This document shows, in pieces, positions 34,851 through 46,981 of a stretch of 64,000 bases of DNA. The notes below the pieces were generated by a model, which was not told where the DNA came from, did not search any database, and saw only the letters and a list, made by a program, of their open reading frames with translations. Both the position numbers and the translations under genes were made by a program. The stretch lies in the NCBI GenBank assembly GCA_023974075.1, contig JAMFTG010000153.1:62001-126000 (forward strand). The letters are read 5' to 3'. The stretch comes from Chaenocephalus aceratus. Its lineage: Eukaryota > Chordata > Actinopteri > Perciformes > Channichthyidae. The first letter of the stretch is position 1. Each line of letters opens with the position of its first letter.

Positions 34851-35223
34851 GGGTGTTTCTCAATGTCGAGGAAAGCTGCTCCAGAGCCACTATTTCAAGG
34901 ATGCTACGTCATCGAGTCCCGCCGAAGGACTGTTCCAATGTCCAGGATACTTGGAATTCTACCGAGGCCGGCGTACTCCGTTGCGCGAAATTTCCAGGCT
35001 GCACATGTGTATCCTCCGCGGTCTTAAAATCCCCACAATGCTTTGCGCACGGACCAATTTCCAAAATCTTTGGTGGAAAATGTAAGGCGGGGCCTCTCAT
35101 ATGACGCACACTTGCTAGCCTGTTCCATTCTCCGTTCTCCGAATGCCAGGAAGGATTCTTGCCTAGCCTCTGATGGACCTGACTCGGAGGACAAGGAAGC
35201 GTCCTTGACATTGAGAAACACCC
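34851..35223. mobile_element. MITE in gramd4 intron 8
   Basis: Perfect 17-bp inverted ends GGGTGTTTCTCAATGTC at 34851 and 35223 enclose 373 bp without coding capacity. It starts 63 bp after exon 8. A clear target duplication is not visible. The ends resemble those of the copy A element at 3868 (TTCTCAAT), suggesting related families. Confidence 0.8.
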
Positions 35224-35995
35224 TGTTAATCAGGTTGACGTGAATCTTCTCGTAAAGGCAATTTAAGTAACATGCAGGTGAATCAGATGAACAATAGATC
35301 AGGGGGGGTTCATTACATTTATGCATCTTAACTCCAGTCAACTAATCTATCAGACAAAATATTCTGAAACTATTTTGAAAAGTATTTACCGTAAAAGTTA
35401 TTTTTCATGCAGAAATGGCAGAAAATGCTGTTTTCAGCTTTCCAAAATCTAGAGATTCTCTGCTTTTATGTTTTTAAACTGAATATATTTGGTATTTGTA
35501 CTTAAAAACAGGACATTTTAACACATCGCCTGTGAGGAACTGGTAGGATATTGGCTCTGTTATCTGGGTTTTATGATAACAATCAATTGAATAATACAAT
35601 GTTTACAGCTATTTCTCAGACGCTCCATTAACGAGCTGTTCTGGCTCGTTTAGGGTACTTAGACCCGGCTATACGTAACTTTATGACTCGTATGTTCTTT
35701 AAAACTACTCAATGGGAAATAGAAGGGGGTTAACTATGTGTTTAAGAGTGTAACAAGGAGCAAAGCACTTCAGTCAGGGAGAGGAAACGTCACTAATTAA
35801 AATGTTTGAATAGATGTTTTTTATTCCATTCTTGACAGATAGGTAACTTTTCATCCACTCGAAGCCTCACCGTGTTTTAAAAACGAACCAATGATTCTGA
35901 GCAGCTTGAATCAAAGTCTTTGACAACAGATATATTTAGACAGTGTGAAATGATCTCATTTCTCCCTGTGTGTTCCCATGATGCACTGCTCTCAG

Positions 35996-36044
35996 AGGCT
36001 GGAGGATCCAGTGGAGCATCGTACCTGAAGTCTCCGAGCCCGTG
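35996..36044 (+). CDS. gramd4: gramd4 coding exon 9
   Basis: Acceptor ctgctctcag|AGGCTGG and donor CCCGTG|gtgaga bound 49 nt encoding RGWRIQWSIVPEVSEPV, almost identical to human GRAMD4. Confidence 0.96.
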
Positions 36045-36800
36045 GTGAGAAATCTCTGTGATTTATCTTCAACATGAAAAGAAATATCCATTAAAATCTG
36101 AAAGTGTCCTGACGGGCTACCTGGACAGGTGAACAGGAAGCTAGTGTGACAGACTAACAGCTCCACCTGGTGGCTGTGGGACGTCAGTTAATGTCATGTC
36201 ATGTTAAATAGTGGAATGACTTTTAATGGTCATGAAAAGTAGGTTTTTTAATTGACGAATAATTCATTTGTATTCAAATTTGGTATTAAAAACGGTTGTG
36301 CCTTTATCAAAAATTCCATGTAACACATTCCAACTTCAGGTAGTTTAGGTTATTTACATACATTTCTGTTCATTCAAATTACCTGTTACTTATTTTTCAG
36401 ATTTCTGTTGTTGAAAAGTATTCAAATTAACTCATATTTATTAAAATAATACCAGATTTGCATTAAAAAACATAACATTTGAATGTAACTTGCATTGTTA
36501 TCAAGTACATGTACTCAATTTTAAGGAACTTTCATGTTCTCTACCTACGTTTTTCTACATTGTATTTCTTAGACCTGCCTTTTAGATTTCTGTTCTCGAG
36601 AGGTATGCATGATAACACACATATGATGAGGTTCTGCCTGGTTTCAATACACACACATGTTATTGTGGAAGTTCTCAAACAAACATGTATTTCTTAATGT
36701 GAGTAATTAGCTGGGGAAGTTGCGTTGCCATGGTGACTAGTTGTGTAGATGATTGACGTGTGTCCGTTTGTATCTCCTTATTGTCTCCTCTGGTTTCCAG

Positions 36801-36872
36801 GAGCCTCCCAAAGAAGACCTGACGGTGTCGGAGAAGTTCACGCTGGTTCTGGACGTGGCTCAGAAAGCTCAG
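36801..36872 (+). CDS. gramd4: gramd4 coding exon 10
   Basis: Acceptor tggtttccag and donor GCTCAG|gtgaga bound 72 nt in phase 0. The product EPPKEDLTVSEKFTLVLDVA then QKAQ matches the conserved family segment. Confidence 0.96.
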
Positions 36873-37219
36873 GTGAGACGGAGAGTTCAGCGGAGCGACG
36901 TCAGCGCGTGACAGCTCAGACAGATTCACTACAAACAAACTACTGAAGACCAATGTTTTTACTTTGGCGTTGTGTCTACTTGAGATGTTTGTTGAGTTCT
37001 GTTCTGATGTGTGTTTCTTTCGGGACTCCACGGGGTCTGCGTTTTGTTTTATGTTGACCTTTCTGCCTCATGTTGTTATTGTATTCATGTTTCTGTGGTC
37101 TTAGTTTTGAACTTCTGTTCTTTCTTGTGAAGCACTTTGTGATGTTATTGCTGTGAAAGCTGCCACACTAAATACACTTCTTCTTCTGATTATTAAAAGA
37201 TGTTCCTTTTGTGTCACAG

Positions 37220-37263
37220 AACCTGTTCGGCAGGATGGCCAACAGACTGGAGAAAATCAAGAA
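37220..37263 (+). CDS. gramd4: gramd4 coding exon 11
   Basis: Acceptor tgtgtcacag and donor AAGAA|gtgagt bound 44 nt encoding NLFGRMANRLEKIK, matching family NLFGKMADILEKIK. The intron that follows consists mostly of one TG tract. Confidence 0.95.
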
Positions 37264-37321
37264 GTGAGTCACACACTTTGCTCCACGTCAGAGAGGAATG
37301 ATGGTCCGTGGACAGAAATGT

Positions 37322-37517
<196 letters not shown>

Positions 37518-37628
37518 TTTGTTCATTTGGGTTCAGCCTGAGTTGACTCAGAAGCTGTACGTTGGTCTGTGGCTGGCGTTCATCTCCTCCTGCCTGCTGC
37601 CGTTCAAAACTGCTGGGATTCTTCATAG
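37518..37628 (+). CDS. gramd4: gramd4 coding exon 12, with a one-base frame error
   Basis: The exon encodes NLFIWVQPELTQKLYVGLWL then AFISSCLLPFKTAGI, the third hydrophobic segment of GRAMD4. The acceptor is the end of an uninterrupted 189-bp TG tract (tgtgtgtag|TTTGTTC), with no ordinary pyrimidine tract. The donor is CATAG|gtacaa, followed by CA repeats. The last codons, ATT CTT CAT AG, leave two bases, but exon 13 needs one. Dropping one base near 37622-37625 gives the expected I-L/F-I-G-V-Y junction. As written, translation shifts and stops at TGA 38277-38279 in exon 14. Confidence 0.9.
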
Positions 37629-37632
37629 GTAC

Positions 37633-37712
37633 AACACACACGCACACGCACACGCACATGCACGTGCACGCACACACGCACACGCACACGCACGCACACA
37701 CACACACACTAC
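37633..37712 (+). repeat. (CA)n/(CACG)n tract after the exon 12 donor
   Basis: An imperfect CA tract with CG steps begins four bases into intron 12. Together with the TG tract before exon 12 it forms long complementary repeats around a 111-bp exon. Confidence 0.95.
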
Positions 37713-37764
37713 ACACAGATTGAATTAGAGATTCAGTGTCTCTGACTTGCCTCTCTCTGCTCAG

Positions 37765-37919
37765 GTGTGTACGCAGGTATAAAGTTCTTCGTCATCGACT
37801 TCCTCTTCAAGAGCTGTCCGAAGCTGAGGCAGCGCTTCGACACGCCGTTCATCATCTGGACCCACCTGCCCACCGACCTGCAGCTGAAGGAGCGCGGCGG
37901 CTCCACGCTCACCAGGAGG
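37765..37919 (+). CDS. gramd4: gramd4 coding exon 13
   Basis: Acceptor ctctgctcag and donor AGGAGG|gtcagt bound 155 nt. In the conserved frame it reads VYAGIKFFVIDFLFKSCPKL, then RQRFDTPFIIWTHLPTDLQL and KERGG, matching the family. It is also open in the shifted frame produced by the exon 12 error, so the stop only appears in exon 14. Confidence 0.95.
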
Positions 37920-38271
37920 GTCAGTACACACTCTGAGATATCCAGAAAATACCTAAAAACTATATACACAGAATACCTCAAATACATCCACAGCATGTAC
38001 AGAAAGAAACAACATTAGAATAAGAGATATCCAGAAACATCAGTTGCAACATTAAAGTGATGCACTTAAATGCATCAATTATAATAAAACAGTAATTCAT
38101 TGTAATACTTGAGAATGTTTTTTGATTTCAGGACTTTGACTTAATTACTTGTAATATTACTACTTCTGATGAAGTAAAGCAATACTCCCTCCTCCTCTGG
38201 TTCTGACTGGTCCCAGCAGCTGGTTCCTGGTGTTGCTGGTTGTTCAGTTTGCATTTGTTCTTCTCTCACAG

Positions 38272-38289
38272 CTGTCTGAGTCTGAACAG
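38272..38289 (+). CDS. gramd4: gramd4 coding exon 14 (18-nt microexon)
   Basis: A six-codon, phase-0 exon (LSESEQ) between ttctctcacag and gtagga. It lies in the variable linker between the membrane region and the GRAM domain. Being a multiple of three it could be skipped without changing frame. A 282-bp TG tract starts nine bases after the exon. Support is splice context only. Confidence 0.65.
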
Positions 38290-38295
38290 GTAGGA

Positions 38296-38579
<284 letters not shown>

Positions 38580-39098
38580 GGAGATCAGCAGTGTTTATTC
38601 TAGTTAGATAAGTAGTGACACGAATGCCCCCCCTCTCAGCTGCTGGTAGTGTTTGTGACGGTGTTAGTTTGAGATATCGTAAACCTATACGTCAAATGTT
38701 GCCTCTTTTACTCCATTTCTCTCAGGTTTGTAATAAAGGTAAAAACTTCTCCACATTGATGATCACCACAATTGTTCTTCTTGATATTGTAACGTCTCCT
38801 TTCCTCTGGCGCCATCCTCAGGTCACTCTCAGATCCTACCAAACGTTCATGTTTCTAATGTTAAACGGTTTGTATCAACATCTTGTTCTGTTTTAGGTAC
38901 AATGTTGGGTCAGGTAAACAAACATTGAAGTTGCTTCTTCTCCTCTTCACCACCAACGTTACATTTTGTGTAAGACTCTAAACATCCATCCATTGGTCGG
39001 AGCAACAAGAGACTCGTCTCCGGGATGTTCAGGACGTTCCCACAGATCCTCTGCTGCTGACTGTTAAAGCTCGTATCCCCCCCCCCCCCCCCCTCCAG

Positions 39099-39246
39099 GT
39101 CACGTTATCCAGCGGGCGGGGCAGCGTCGGCCCGGCGGCTCCTCTCGGTGCGAGCCGGGATGAAGACGGAGGGCGATACAGCAGCACCAAGAGAGGAGCT
39201 TTCCACGAGGTGTTCAACCTGCAGGAGAGCGAGCGCCCCCTGACAG
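39099..39246 (+). CDS. gramd4: gramd4 coding exon 15 (start of GRAM domain)
   Basis: The acceptor is a long C run (cccccctccag). The product ends in RYSSTKRGAFHEVFNLQESE then RPLT, matching family GNFHEIFNLTENERPL, where the GRAM domain begins. Donor CTGACAG|gtgggc. Confidence 0.94.
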
Positions 39247-39846
39247 GTGGGCAGCAACTCTCGATATGTGTTTGCTGCTTTTGTTTATTTGTATTTGTTG
39301 TGTTTGTTTAATTGAATTAAAGTAGAAAACAAATCTTTAATCTAAACAACCTTTCTTTACTGGACCGTAGCTAAGAATTTAGCAAAATCACTTCTCCCAA
39401 CAAAGTATTTATTCAGATGAATGTTAAATGATCAGAATGAGAATCAGAATACCTCAGAGGGGACATTTACATTTGGTACAGCAGAAAAGAACCAAAGACA
39501 GCTTAACGTTACCTAAGAAGCATAACAACAAATATTAAAGACAACACATCATTCAAATAATTACACAATTTACAAAATACACATCCTGTAACAGTTCTGA
39601 AGATACAGCAGCCAGGTATATAGTGCACAGCTATCAACGACAATTACTAGTTCCATCTTCAGCAGGTAGGTCTAGCTGCTTCACCGTGACATACATTAAC
39701 CTCTAATGAAGAATACTAAAGTCTTTATACGTGTGTGACTCTGAAAAGTGAATACATTGAGTCTCACGCACTGGACACGCCCTCATTCCCACAAGACGCT
39801 GCCTGGCCCTCCTGCATGTAGTGATGTTTGACTCTTTGTGTGTCAG

Positions 39847-39940
39847 TGTGTGAGAGCGGCTGGCGCTGCTGCCTCATCAACAGAGACAGGAAGTCGCCCA
39901 CTGACTACATCCGCAACGGATACCTCTACGTCACCGAGAA
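39847..39940 (+). CDS. gramd4: gramd4 coding exon 16 (GRAM domain)
   Basis: Acceptor tgtgtgtcag and donor CCGAGAA|gtaagt bound 94 nt. The product VCESGWRCCLINRDRKSPTD then YIRNGYLYVTE is the GRAM core, near identical to human. Confidence 0.96.
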
Positions 39941-40195
39941 GTAAGTCCCTCACTTCCCGTTCACATTGATTCTTGTTCCCGCACAATGTCTTCAGACGGA
40001 ACGCGGATGAGGAGGGAGACGGAAATACAGTTTTGAGATCAAGCTGAGGCCGTAGTATTTAGAGAACATCAGAACAAACTGTCAAATTTCTCCAAACTTT
40101 ACTCTCCGTACAAAACATTTTAAAATACACAGGTGCAGAATAAATACTGTGAAACGTTTAAAACTGGATCCGTGTTTGTTCCTCTGTGTTTTCAG

Positions 40196-40286
40196 TCATC
40201 TGTGTTTTGAGAGCTCCAGCTCCAGATCTGGATCCTCCAAGAGGAACAAAGTCATCAAACTGGCCGACATCACCGACATCCAGAAG
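40196..40286 (+). CDS. gramd4: gramd4 coding exon 17 (GRAM domain)
   Basis: Acceptor gtgttttcag and donor CAGAAG|gtttgt bound 91 nt. The product NHLCFESSSSRSGSSKRNKV then IKLADITDIQK matches the GRAM strands LCFESSKSGSSKRNKVIKL. Confidence 0.96.
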
Positions 40287-40348
40287 GTTTGTTCCCACAA
40301 CATGTTGCGGAGGGCCCCAATGTGGCCAGGGCGCCAGTCTCAGGACAC

Positions 40349-41431
40349 TAGTGTTAATTTCGTCAGCTATTTTTTAATTTAGTTTTAGTCTTAGTCCTGT
40401 GTTCAATTTCCTTTTTAGTTTTAAGTCATATTTAGTCACCTTCATCCTGTTTTTATTTAGTCAAGTTTTAGTCGACTAAAAGTCTGAGCATTTTAGTCTT
40501 ATTTTAGTCGAAGAAAACTAATTATGTTAGTCTACTTTCTGTCAATGAAAACTGTTGAGTCTTTTTTAGTCATCAGATTATATAGAACATTTCAGTCAAA
40601 CTAGTCTATAGCCAAAACCAATAATTTGTCATTTTAGTATATAAATAAATAAGATGATCTTGTCCTTATTTGATGAAAACACAGGTTGAATGATTAGGAA
40701 AGCAGCTTTGAGAGAGTATCTGGTCAGGTTTGTGGTGTTTGTGTTTTGGCCACATTGCTTCCCTTCTGATGAAACAATGCATTCGCTTTTTTTCTCCGCC
40801 TCATTGTAGCGAAAATGGGCCCAAATATCACATCGTTTCTTTCTCCCAGCAGTGGTGGCTTTAGACTTTTTCGCTTGTCAGTCATTTTGACGGACAGGAT
40901 CGTAACATTTCCGTCATAATCCATTATTACCCGTCGAGTGCACAATGTATCACTCACTCGCGCTGACGGGAGGTATTCGGTTAACGCGACCACTGCTCCC
41001 AAGCCCTGTTGTTGCCATTTCATTTTCTGTTAAATAAGGTTAGTTAGACCCGAGTCTTCCTGACAGTTCATATTGTGCCGCTGCCCGGTGTAATTCAAAT
41101 GTACCGCCGCGCGCAGCACAGAAAACAGCTGCTGCTCTGCCGCAGCACCGGAAATGGAACTGCTGGGAGAAAAAACTGACTATCAGAGATGTAACGTTAT
41201 CTTTGATAACATTTCGTCAACGAAAGTAAAGAGAGATTTTGTCATAGTTTTTATTTAGTAAACTACATTTTCGTCTCGTCACCTTTCGTCAACGATATTG
41301 CATGATGATTTCGTTACAGTTATTGTTTACTGCCGTCGGTGCCGTCTCGTCATCGTCTCGTTTTCGTCATGGAAAAAAAGGTCGTTGACGAACATATTTC
41401 GTCATAGTTTTAGTCAACGAAATTAACACTA
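40349..41431. mobile_element. hAT-type element, gramd4 intron 17
   Basis: Ends TAGTGTTAATTTCGT and its inverse (ACGAAATTAACACTA) are flanked by an 8-bp duplication CAGGACAC (40341-40348 and 41432-41439), the hAT hallmark. CAGGACAC is also part of the 17-bp minisatellite, so it landed at that array's edge. The interior has many TTTTAGTC/GTCAACGAAA repeats and no convincing transposase. Confidence 0.8.
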
Positions 41432-44282
41432 CAGGACACCTCCACTCTGAGGACACCTCCACTCTCAGGACACCTCCACTCTCAGGACACCTCCACTCTG
41501 AGGACACCTCCACTCTGAGGACACCTCCACTCTCAGGACACCTCCACTCTGAGGACACCTCCACTCTCAGGACACCTCCACTCCTGAGGACACCTCCACT
41601 CTCAGGACACCTCCACTCTCAGGACACCTCCACTCTCAGGACACCTCACTCTCAGGACCACCTCCACTCTGAGGACACCTCCACTCTGAGAACATCTCCA
41701 CTCTGAGCACATCTCCACTCTGAGGACACCTCCACTCTCAGCACACATCCACTCTGAGGACATCTCCACTCTGAGGACACCTCCACTCTGAGCACATCTC
41801 CACTCTGAGCACATCTCCACTCTGAGGACACCTCCACTCTGAGCACACCTCCACTCTCAGGACACCTCCACTCTCAGGACACCCTCCACTCTCAGGACAC
41901 CTCCACTCTGAGGACACCTCCACTCTGAGGACACCTCCACTCTCAGGACACCTCCACTCTCAGGACACCTCCACTCTGAGCACACCTCCACTCTGAGCAC
42001 ACCTCCACTCTGAGGACACCTCCACTCTGAGGACACCTCCACTCTCAGGACACCTCCACTCTGAGGACACCTCCACTCTCAGGACACCTCCACTCTCAGC
42101 ACACCTCCACTCTGAGCACACCTCCACTCTGAGGACACCTCCACTCTGAGCACACCTCCACTCTGAGGACACCTCCACTCTGAGGACACCTCCACTCTCA
42201 GGACACCTCCACTCTGAGGACACCTCCACTCTCAGGACACCTCCACTCTCAGCACACCTCCACTCTGAGCAACACCTCCACTCTGAGGACAACCTCCACT
42301 CTGAGCACACCTCCACTCTGAGCACACCTCCACTCTGAGGACACCTCCACTCTGAGGACACCTCCACGTCTCAGCACATCTCCACTCTGAGGACACCTCC
42401 ACTCTGAGGACACCTCCACTCTCAGCACATCTCCACTCTTGAGGACACCTCCACTCTGAGGACACCCTCCACTCTGAGCACACCTCCACTCTGATGACAC
42501 CGCCACTCTGAGGACACCTCCACTCTGAGGACACCTCCACTCTCAGCACATCTCCACTCTGAGGACACCTCCACTCTGAGGACACCTCCACTCTCAGCAC
42601 ATCTCCACTCTGAGGACACCTCCACTCTGAGCACACCTCCACTCTGAGCACACCTCCACTCTGAGACACACCTCCACTCTGAGACACCTCCACTCTGAGG
42701 ACACCTCCACTCTCAGGACACCTCCACTCTGAGGACACCTCCACTCTCAGGACACCTCCACTCTCAGCACACCTCACTCTGAGCACACCTCCCACTCTGA
42801 GGACACCTCCACTCTGAGCACACCTCCACTCTGAGGACACTCCACTCTCAGCACATCTCCACTCTGAGGACACCTCCACTCTGAGGACACCTCCACTCTC
42901 AGCACATCTCCACTCTGAGGACACCTCCACTCTCAGCACATTCTGCGCCACTCTGAGGCTACACCTCCACTCTGAGGACACCTCCACTCTGAGGCACACC
43001 TCCACTCTGAGGGACACCAATCCACTCTGAGGACACCTCCACTCTGAGGACACCTCCACTCTCCACTCTCAGCACACCTCCACTCTGAGGACACCTCCAC
43101 TCTCAGCACACTCCACTCTGAGGACACCTCCACTCTGAGGACACCTCCACTCTGAGGACACCTCCACTCTGAGGACACCTCCACTCTCAGACACCTCCAC
43201 TCTGAGGACACCTCCACTCTGAGGACACCTCCACTCTGAGGACACCTCCACTCTGAGGACACCTCCACTCTGAGGACACCTCCACTCTGAGGACACCTCC
43301 ACTCTGAGGACACCTCCACTCTGAGGACACCTCCACTCTCAGCACACCTCCACTCTGAGGACACCTCCACTCTGAGGACACCTCCACTCTCAGCACACCT
43401 CCACTCTGAGGACACCTCCACTCTGAGGACACCTCCACTCTCAGGACACCTCCACTCTGAGGACACCTCCACTCTGAGGACACCTCCACTCAGCACACCT
43501 CCACTCTGAGGACACCTCCACTCAGCACACCTCCACTCTGAGCACACTCCACTCTGAGGACACCTCCACTCTGAGCACACCTCCACTCGGACACCTCCAC
43601 TCTCAGCACACCTCCACTCTGAGGACACCTCCACTCTGAGGACACCTCCACTCTGAGGACACCTCCACTCTGAGGACACCTCCACTTCAGCACATCTCCA
43701 CTCTGAGGACACCTCCACTCTGAGGACACCTCCACTCAGCACCTCCACTCTGAGGACACCTCCACTCTCGACACCTCCACTCTGAGGACACCTCCACTCT
43801 GAGGACACCTCCACTCTGAGGACACCTCCACTCTGAGGACACCTCCACTCTGCACACCTCCACTCTGAGGACACCTCCACTCTCAGCACACCTCCACTCT
43901 GAGGACACCTCCACTCTGAGGACACCTCCACTGAGCACACCTCCACTCTGAGGACACCTCCACTCTGAGGACACCTCCACTCTCAGGACACCTCCACTCT
44001 GAGGACACCTCCACTCTGAGGACACCTCCACTCTCAGCACACCTCCACTCTGAGGACACCTCCACTCAGCACATCTCCACTCAGACACCTCCACTCTGAG
44101 GACACCTCCACTCTGAGCACACCTCCACTCTGAGGACACCTCCACTCTCAGCACACTCCACTCTGAGGACACCTCCACTCTGAGGACACCTCCACTCTGA
44201 GGACACCTCCACTCTGAGGACACCTCCACTCTCAGACATCTCCACTCTGAGGACACCTCCACTCTGAGGACACCTCCACTCT
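41432..44282 (+). repeat. 17-bp minisatellite, gramd4 intron 17, main block
   Basis: The unit ctccactctgaggacac is repeated about 165 times with switches GAG/CAG and GGACAC/GCACAC/GCACAT. Many single-base indels break the period, so minus-strand frames of GRV/SEWRC type come and go; these are artefacts. The array is interrupted at 44283 by a transposon. Confidence 0.97.
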
Positions 44283-45297
44283 TGCGGCTTTCACACCAGC
44301 GCTTTTCTTTCTAGCTCCGAGTGGGAGCTTTTCTGGTTCAGCTCCGGTTTCCCTTTTCAGCTCCCGCTCTGTTCACACCGCCCACTGGCGCCCCAGAGCT
44401 GCCCCTGCTGCGTCATGGCGTCACCGTTTACATCGCTGATTTGCTCCCCTACGACAGCCATTACGGCGCTCACAACAACAACAACAACAACTGCGTCGGG
44501 TCGATGATCGTGTTGCTTTTAATCACACGAAGCCAGAATAAATTGAATAACGACTTCTCCAACCTTATGCTTTGCTCCAGAGTGCCGTGGTTCATTGTTT
44601 ATTCATGTGTTTCTGCAGCATTTAGCGACCGCTGCAGCGCTGCTCTTCCACGGGAGTTCATTCTCCCGTTAGCTCCCGGTTAGCTCACACTGCAGCGGCC
44701 GCTCTAAAGTATTCACTGTCCGACTCACACAAGCAGCTGATGCATATCCCCAGCCCTTAGCCTAAGTGAATGTGTGTCAGTCTGAATTGACACTGTTTGG
44801 TATCACAACGCTGTTATGAAAGTTTCTCTGGTATAAAACGGGTGATGTTGGCATAGCAACCGAAGCTAAACTGACTACTTGCATCCGATAGCTGCAACAA
44901 AACAAAACACGTCTGCCTCTCTCCACGATGATCGATAACAGTGAACGGATGGTCAAAGTAAGGTACAAATAAACAGAATCACACGAAGCCTGGTTAGTGC
45001 TGCCTGACTTTATAAAGTGTGTTTATAGGCACTACTGCTTGGAGGCAGGCTAACAGTCGACCCATGTTCAGGGGAGGTGGGTTTAGTTTCCTGCACGCCT
45101 CGACGAGAGAGAGACGTAAGCAACGTCGCCTCTTAGCTCCAAAGCTCTTGCCTCTGGACCGACAATTTTTTGGAGCTGGAAATGAAGCGGATTCCGGAGC
45201 TAAGAGCCGGCGCCGCTGCGGTGTGAACAGGAAAACCCGGCGCTTTTCAGCTCCAGCTCCGAGCCGGAGCTGAAAAGGCGCTGGTGTGAAAGGGGTA
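44283..45297. mobile_element. TIR element inserted in the 17-bp array
   Basis: The inverted ends share CTTTCACACCAGCGC followed by CTTTTC (left 44288, right inverted near 45270-45293). The sequence TCT flanks both sides, at 44280-44282 and 45298-45300, restoring the repeat unit when the element is removed. A 3-bp duplication fits a PIF/Harbinger-like MITE. No transposase is visible. Confidence 0.75.
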
Positions 45298-45662
45298 TCT
45301 GAGCACACCTCCACTCTGAGGACACCTCCACTCTGAGCACACCTCCACTCTGAGGACACCTCCACTCTGAGGACACACTCCACTCTGAGCACACCTCCAC
45401 TCTGAGACACCTCCACTCTGAGGACACCTCCACTCTGAGCACCTCCACTCTGAGGACACCTCCACTCTGAGGACACCTCCACTCTGAGGACACCTCCACT
45501 CTGAGGACACCTCCACTCTGAGGACACCTCCACTCTGAGACACCTCCACTCTGAGGACACCTCCACTCTGAGACACCTCCACTCTGAGGACACCTCCACT
45601 CTGAGGACACCTCCACTCTGAGGACACCTCCACTCTGAGGACACCTCCACTCTGAGGACAGG
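45298..45662 (+). repeat. 17-bp minisatellite, right block
   Basis: This continues the same array after the inserted element, for about 21 further units, mostly the ctccactctgaggacac form. It ends in the single-copy sequence aggaaatgcacgc, a phrase that recurs at 45724. Confidence 0.95.
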
Positions 45663-45769
45663 AAATGCACGCTAATAATTACAAAATAAAATCGACACTC
45701 TCAGTACAGCGCCACTTTCCAAACAGGAAATGCACGCAAATACAAAATAAAATCGTACTGACACTTATT

Positions 45770-46025
45770 ATATACAGTGGGGCAAAAAAGTATTTAGAAT
45801 ATATTTAAAATTCCTAATAAAAATCAAACGACTTTCGCTAAATCAAATGGCTTTTTTGATTTTAGCTAGTTACAAAGTTGTATAAAAAAATCAGATATTA
45901 AAGGTCCCCTATTATACTGTTTTTCATCAATATATTATAGGTTTCAGATACAGTGGGGCTTATCTTATTTTCAGTGGGGCACAAAAAAAATCCAGAAAAT
46001 CCCATTGTCTGATTTTGAAAGAATT
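45770..46025. mobile_element. fragments of Tc1 and piggyBac-like ends, gramd4 intron 17
   Basis: Three CAGTGGGGC starts occur at about 45775, 45952 and 45973. The third is followed by the inverse of the Tc1 right subterminal region (ccagaaaatcccattgtc). TTAAAGGTCCCCTATTATAC at 45899 is the left end of the intron 3 element family. The stretch is a patchwork of transposon termini without coding parts. Confidence 0.7.
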
Positions 46026-46736
46026 TATTTGCACTAGGCCGGGCCGGCGGAGGCCCTCCAATGGTGGGTTTGCCATTCGATCAGTGAGAGGAGAAAAATG
46101 CCACAAAAATGGTCAAAATCCGTTAATATATGGATGAGTGGGGGGGGGGGAAACGGCTGGACACAGGCCGTGGGGACACACCTGAGACCGGGCAGTGTCC
46201 CCGGTAGAAGGAACCGGGTGAAATAGCCAAAAAGAAAAATAGGCACTCGTGAGGCGGGAAGAGTCCCCGTCAACTCCCGTTACATTCCTCCATGGTGTCA
46301 TTTGAGCGACAACTTTTCAGGGGCTTGACCAAGGCCACGGTGAGCGGACTCATCACCTCCGTCATGAGTCTCCATTGTTGATTTGAAAACTTCCATCAGA
46401 CGAGTCCTTCGGGGGGGGGGGAAACGTGTTCGTCAGAATCGTCACTTCCTGTCCTGAGAGTGGAGCCTGCAGACAGACCCCGCTCGCCTTCGACATACAA
46501 ATATAAAAATAAATAAGTTAGAACAATATTAAATATTAAAAAGTGAAAATCGTTGGTTGTTTATAGTGACAACACATTGAAAGACATCATCTTGGACTGT
46601 GAGGAACCGGGATGAACATTTTAAATCAAGTATTCTAGACTGATAGATAAAGGTCAATCAGAGTATGTTTCTGTTGTTTGTTTTGTTTTCAAATGAGTTT
46701 GTTTTAAATGTTTGTGTTGTTTTTCTCTCTTCTCAG
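46026..46736. other. end of gramd4 intron 17
   Basis: It contains two G runs (46139-46150, 46411-46420) and GC-rich unmatched sequence at 46035-46300, possibly a transposon remnant. No exon or gene is visible before exon 18. Confidence 0.4.
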
Positions 46737-46805
46737 TACAAAGTGTTGTCCGTGCTGCCGGGGTCAGGGAGCGGCATCTCCATCGCAACGCCGTCCACAA
46801 CAAAG
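46737..46805 (+). CDS. gramd4: gramd4 coding exon 18 (GRAM domain)
   Basis: Acceptor tcttctcag and donor ACAAAG|gtacga bound 69 nt encoding YKVLSVLPGSGSGISIATPS then TTK, in phase 0. Intron 17 before it (6.45 kb) is mostly a 17-bp minisatellite. Intron 18 after it carries a 57-bp minisatellite. Confidence 0.95.
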
Positions 46806-46981
46806 GTACGAGAAGAGAGGGCGCTATGATCTGATGCGATGTGGAAGTTAATGAGTGAAGTTAAGATATAAAACAAAACGTGCAAAAAACAAGAGTCTGG
46901 AATGGATTCTTACGGTTGTAAAAGTACTGTTACAAGTTAAGGGGCCCTAGTACTAATGTCAGGTGCCACTAAATAGTCCTC

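Noticed and set aside
41367..45670. Many minus-strand frames with GGVLRVEVSSEWRC repeats
   Set aside because: Artefacts of the 17-bp minisatellite, whose three-unit period is in frame; frame changes at every indel.
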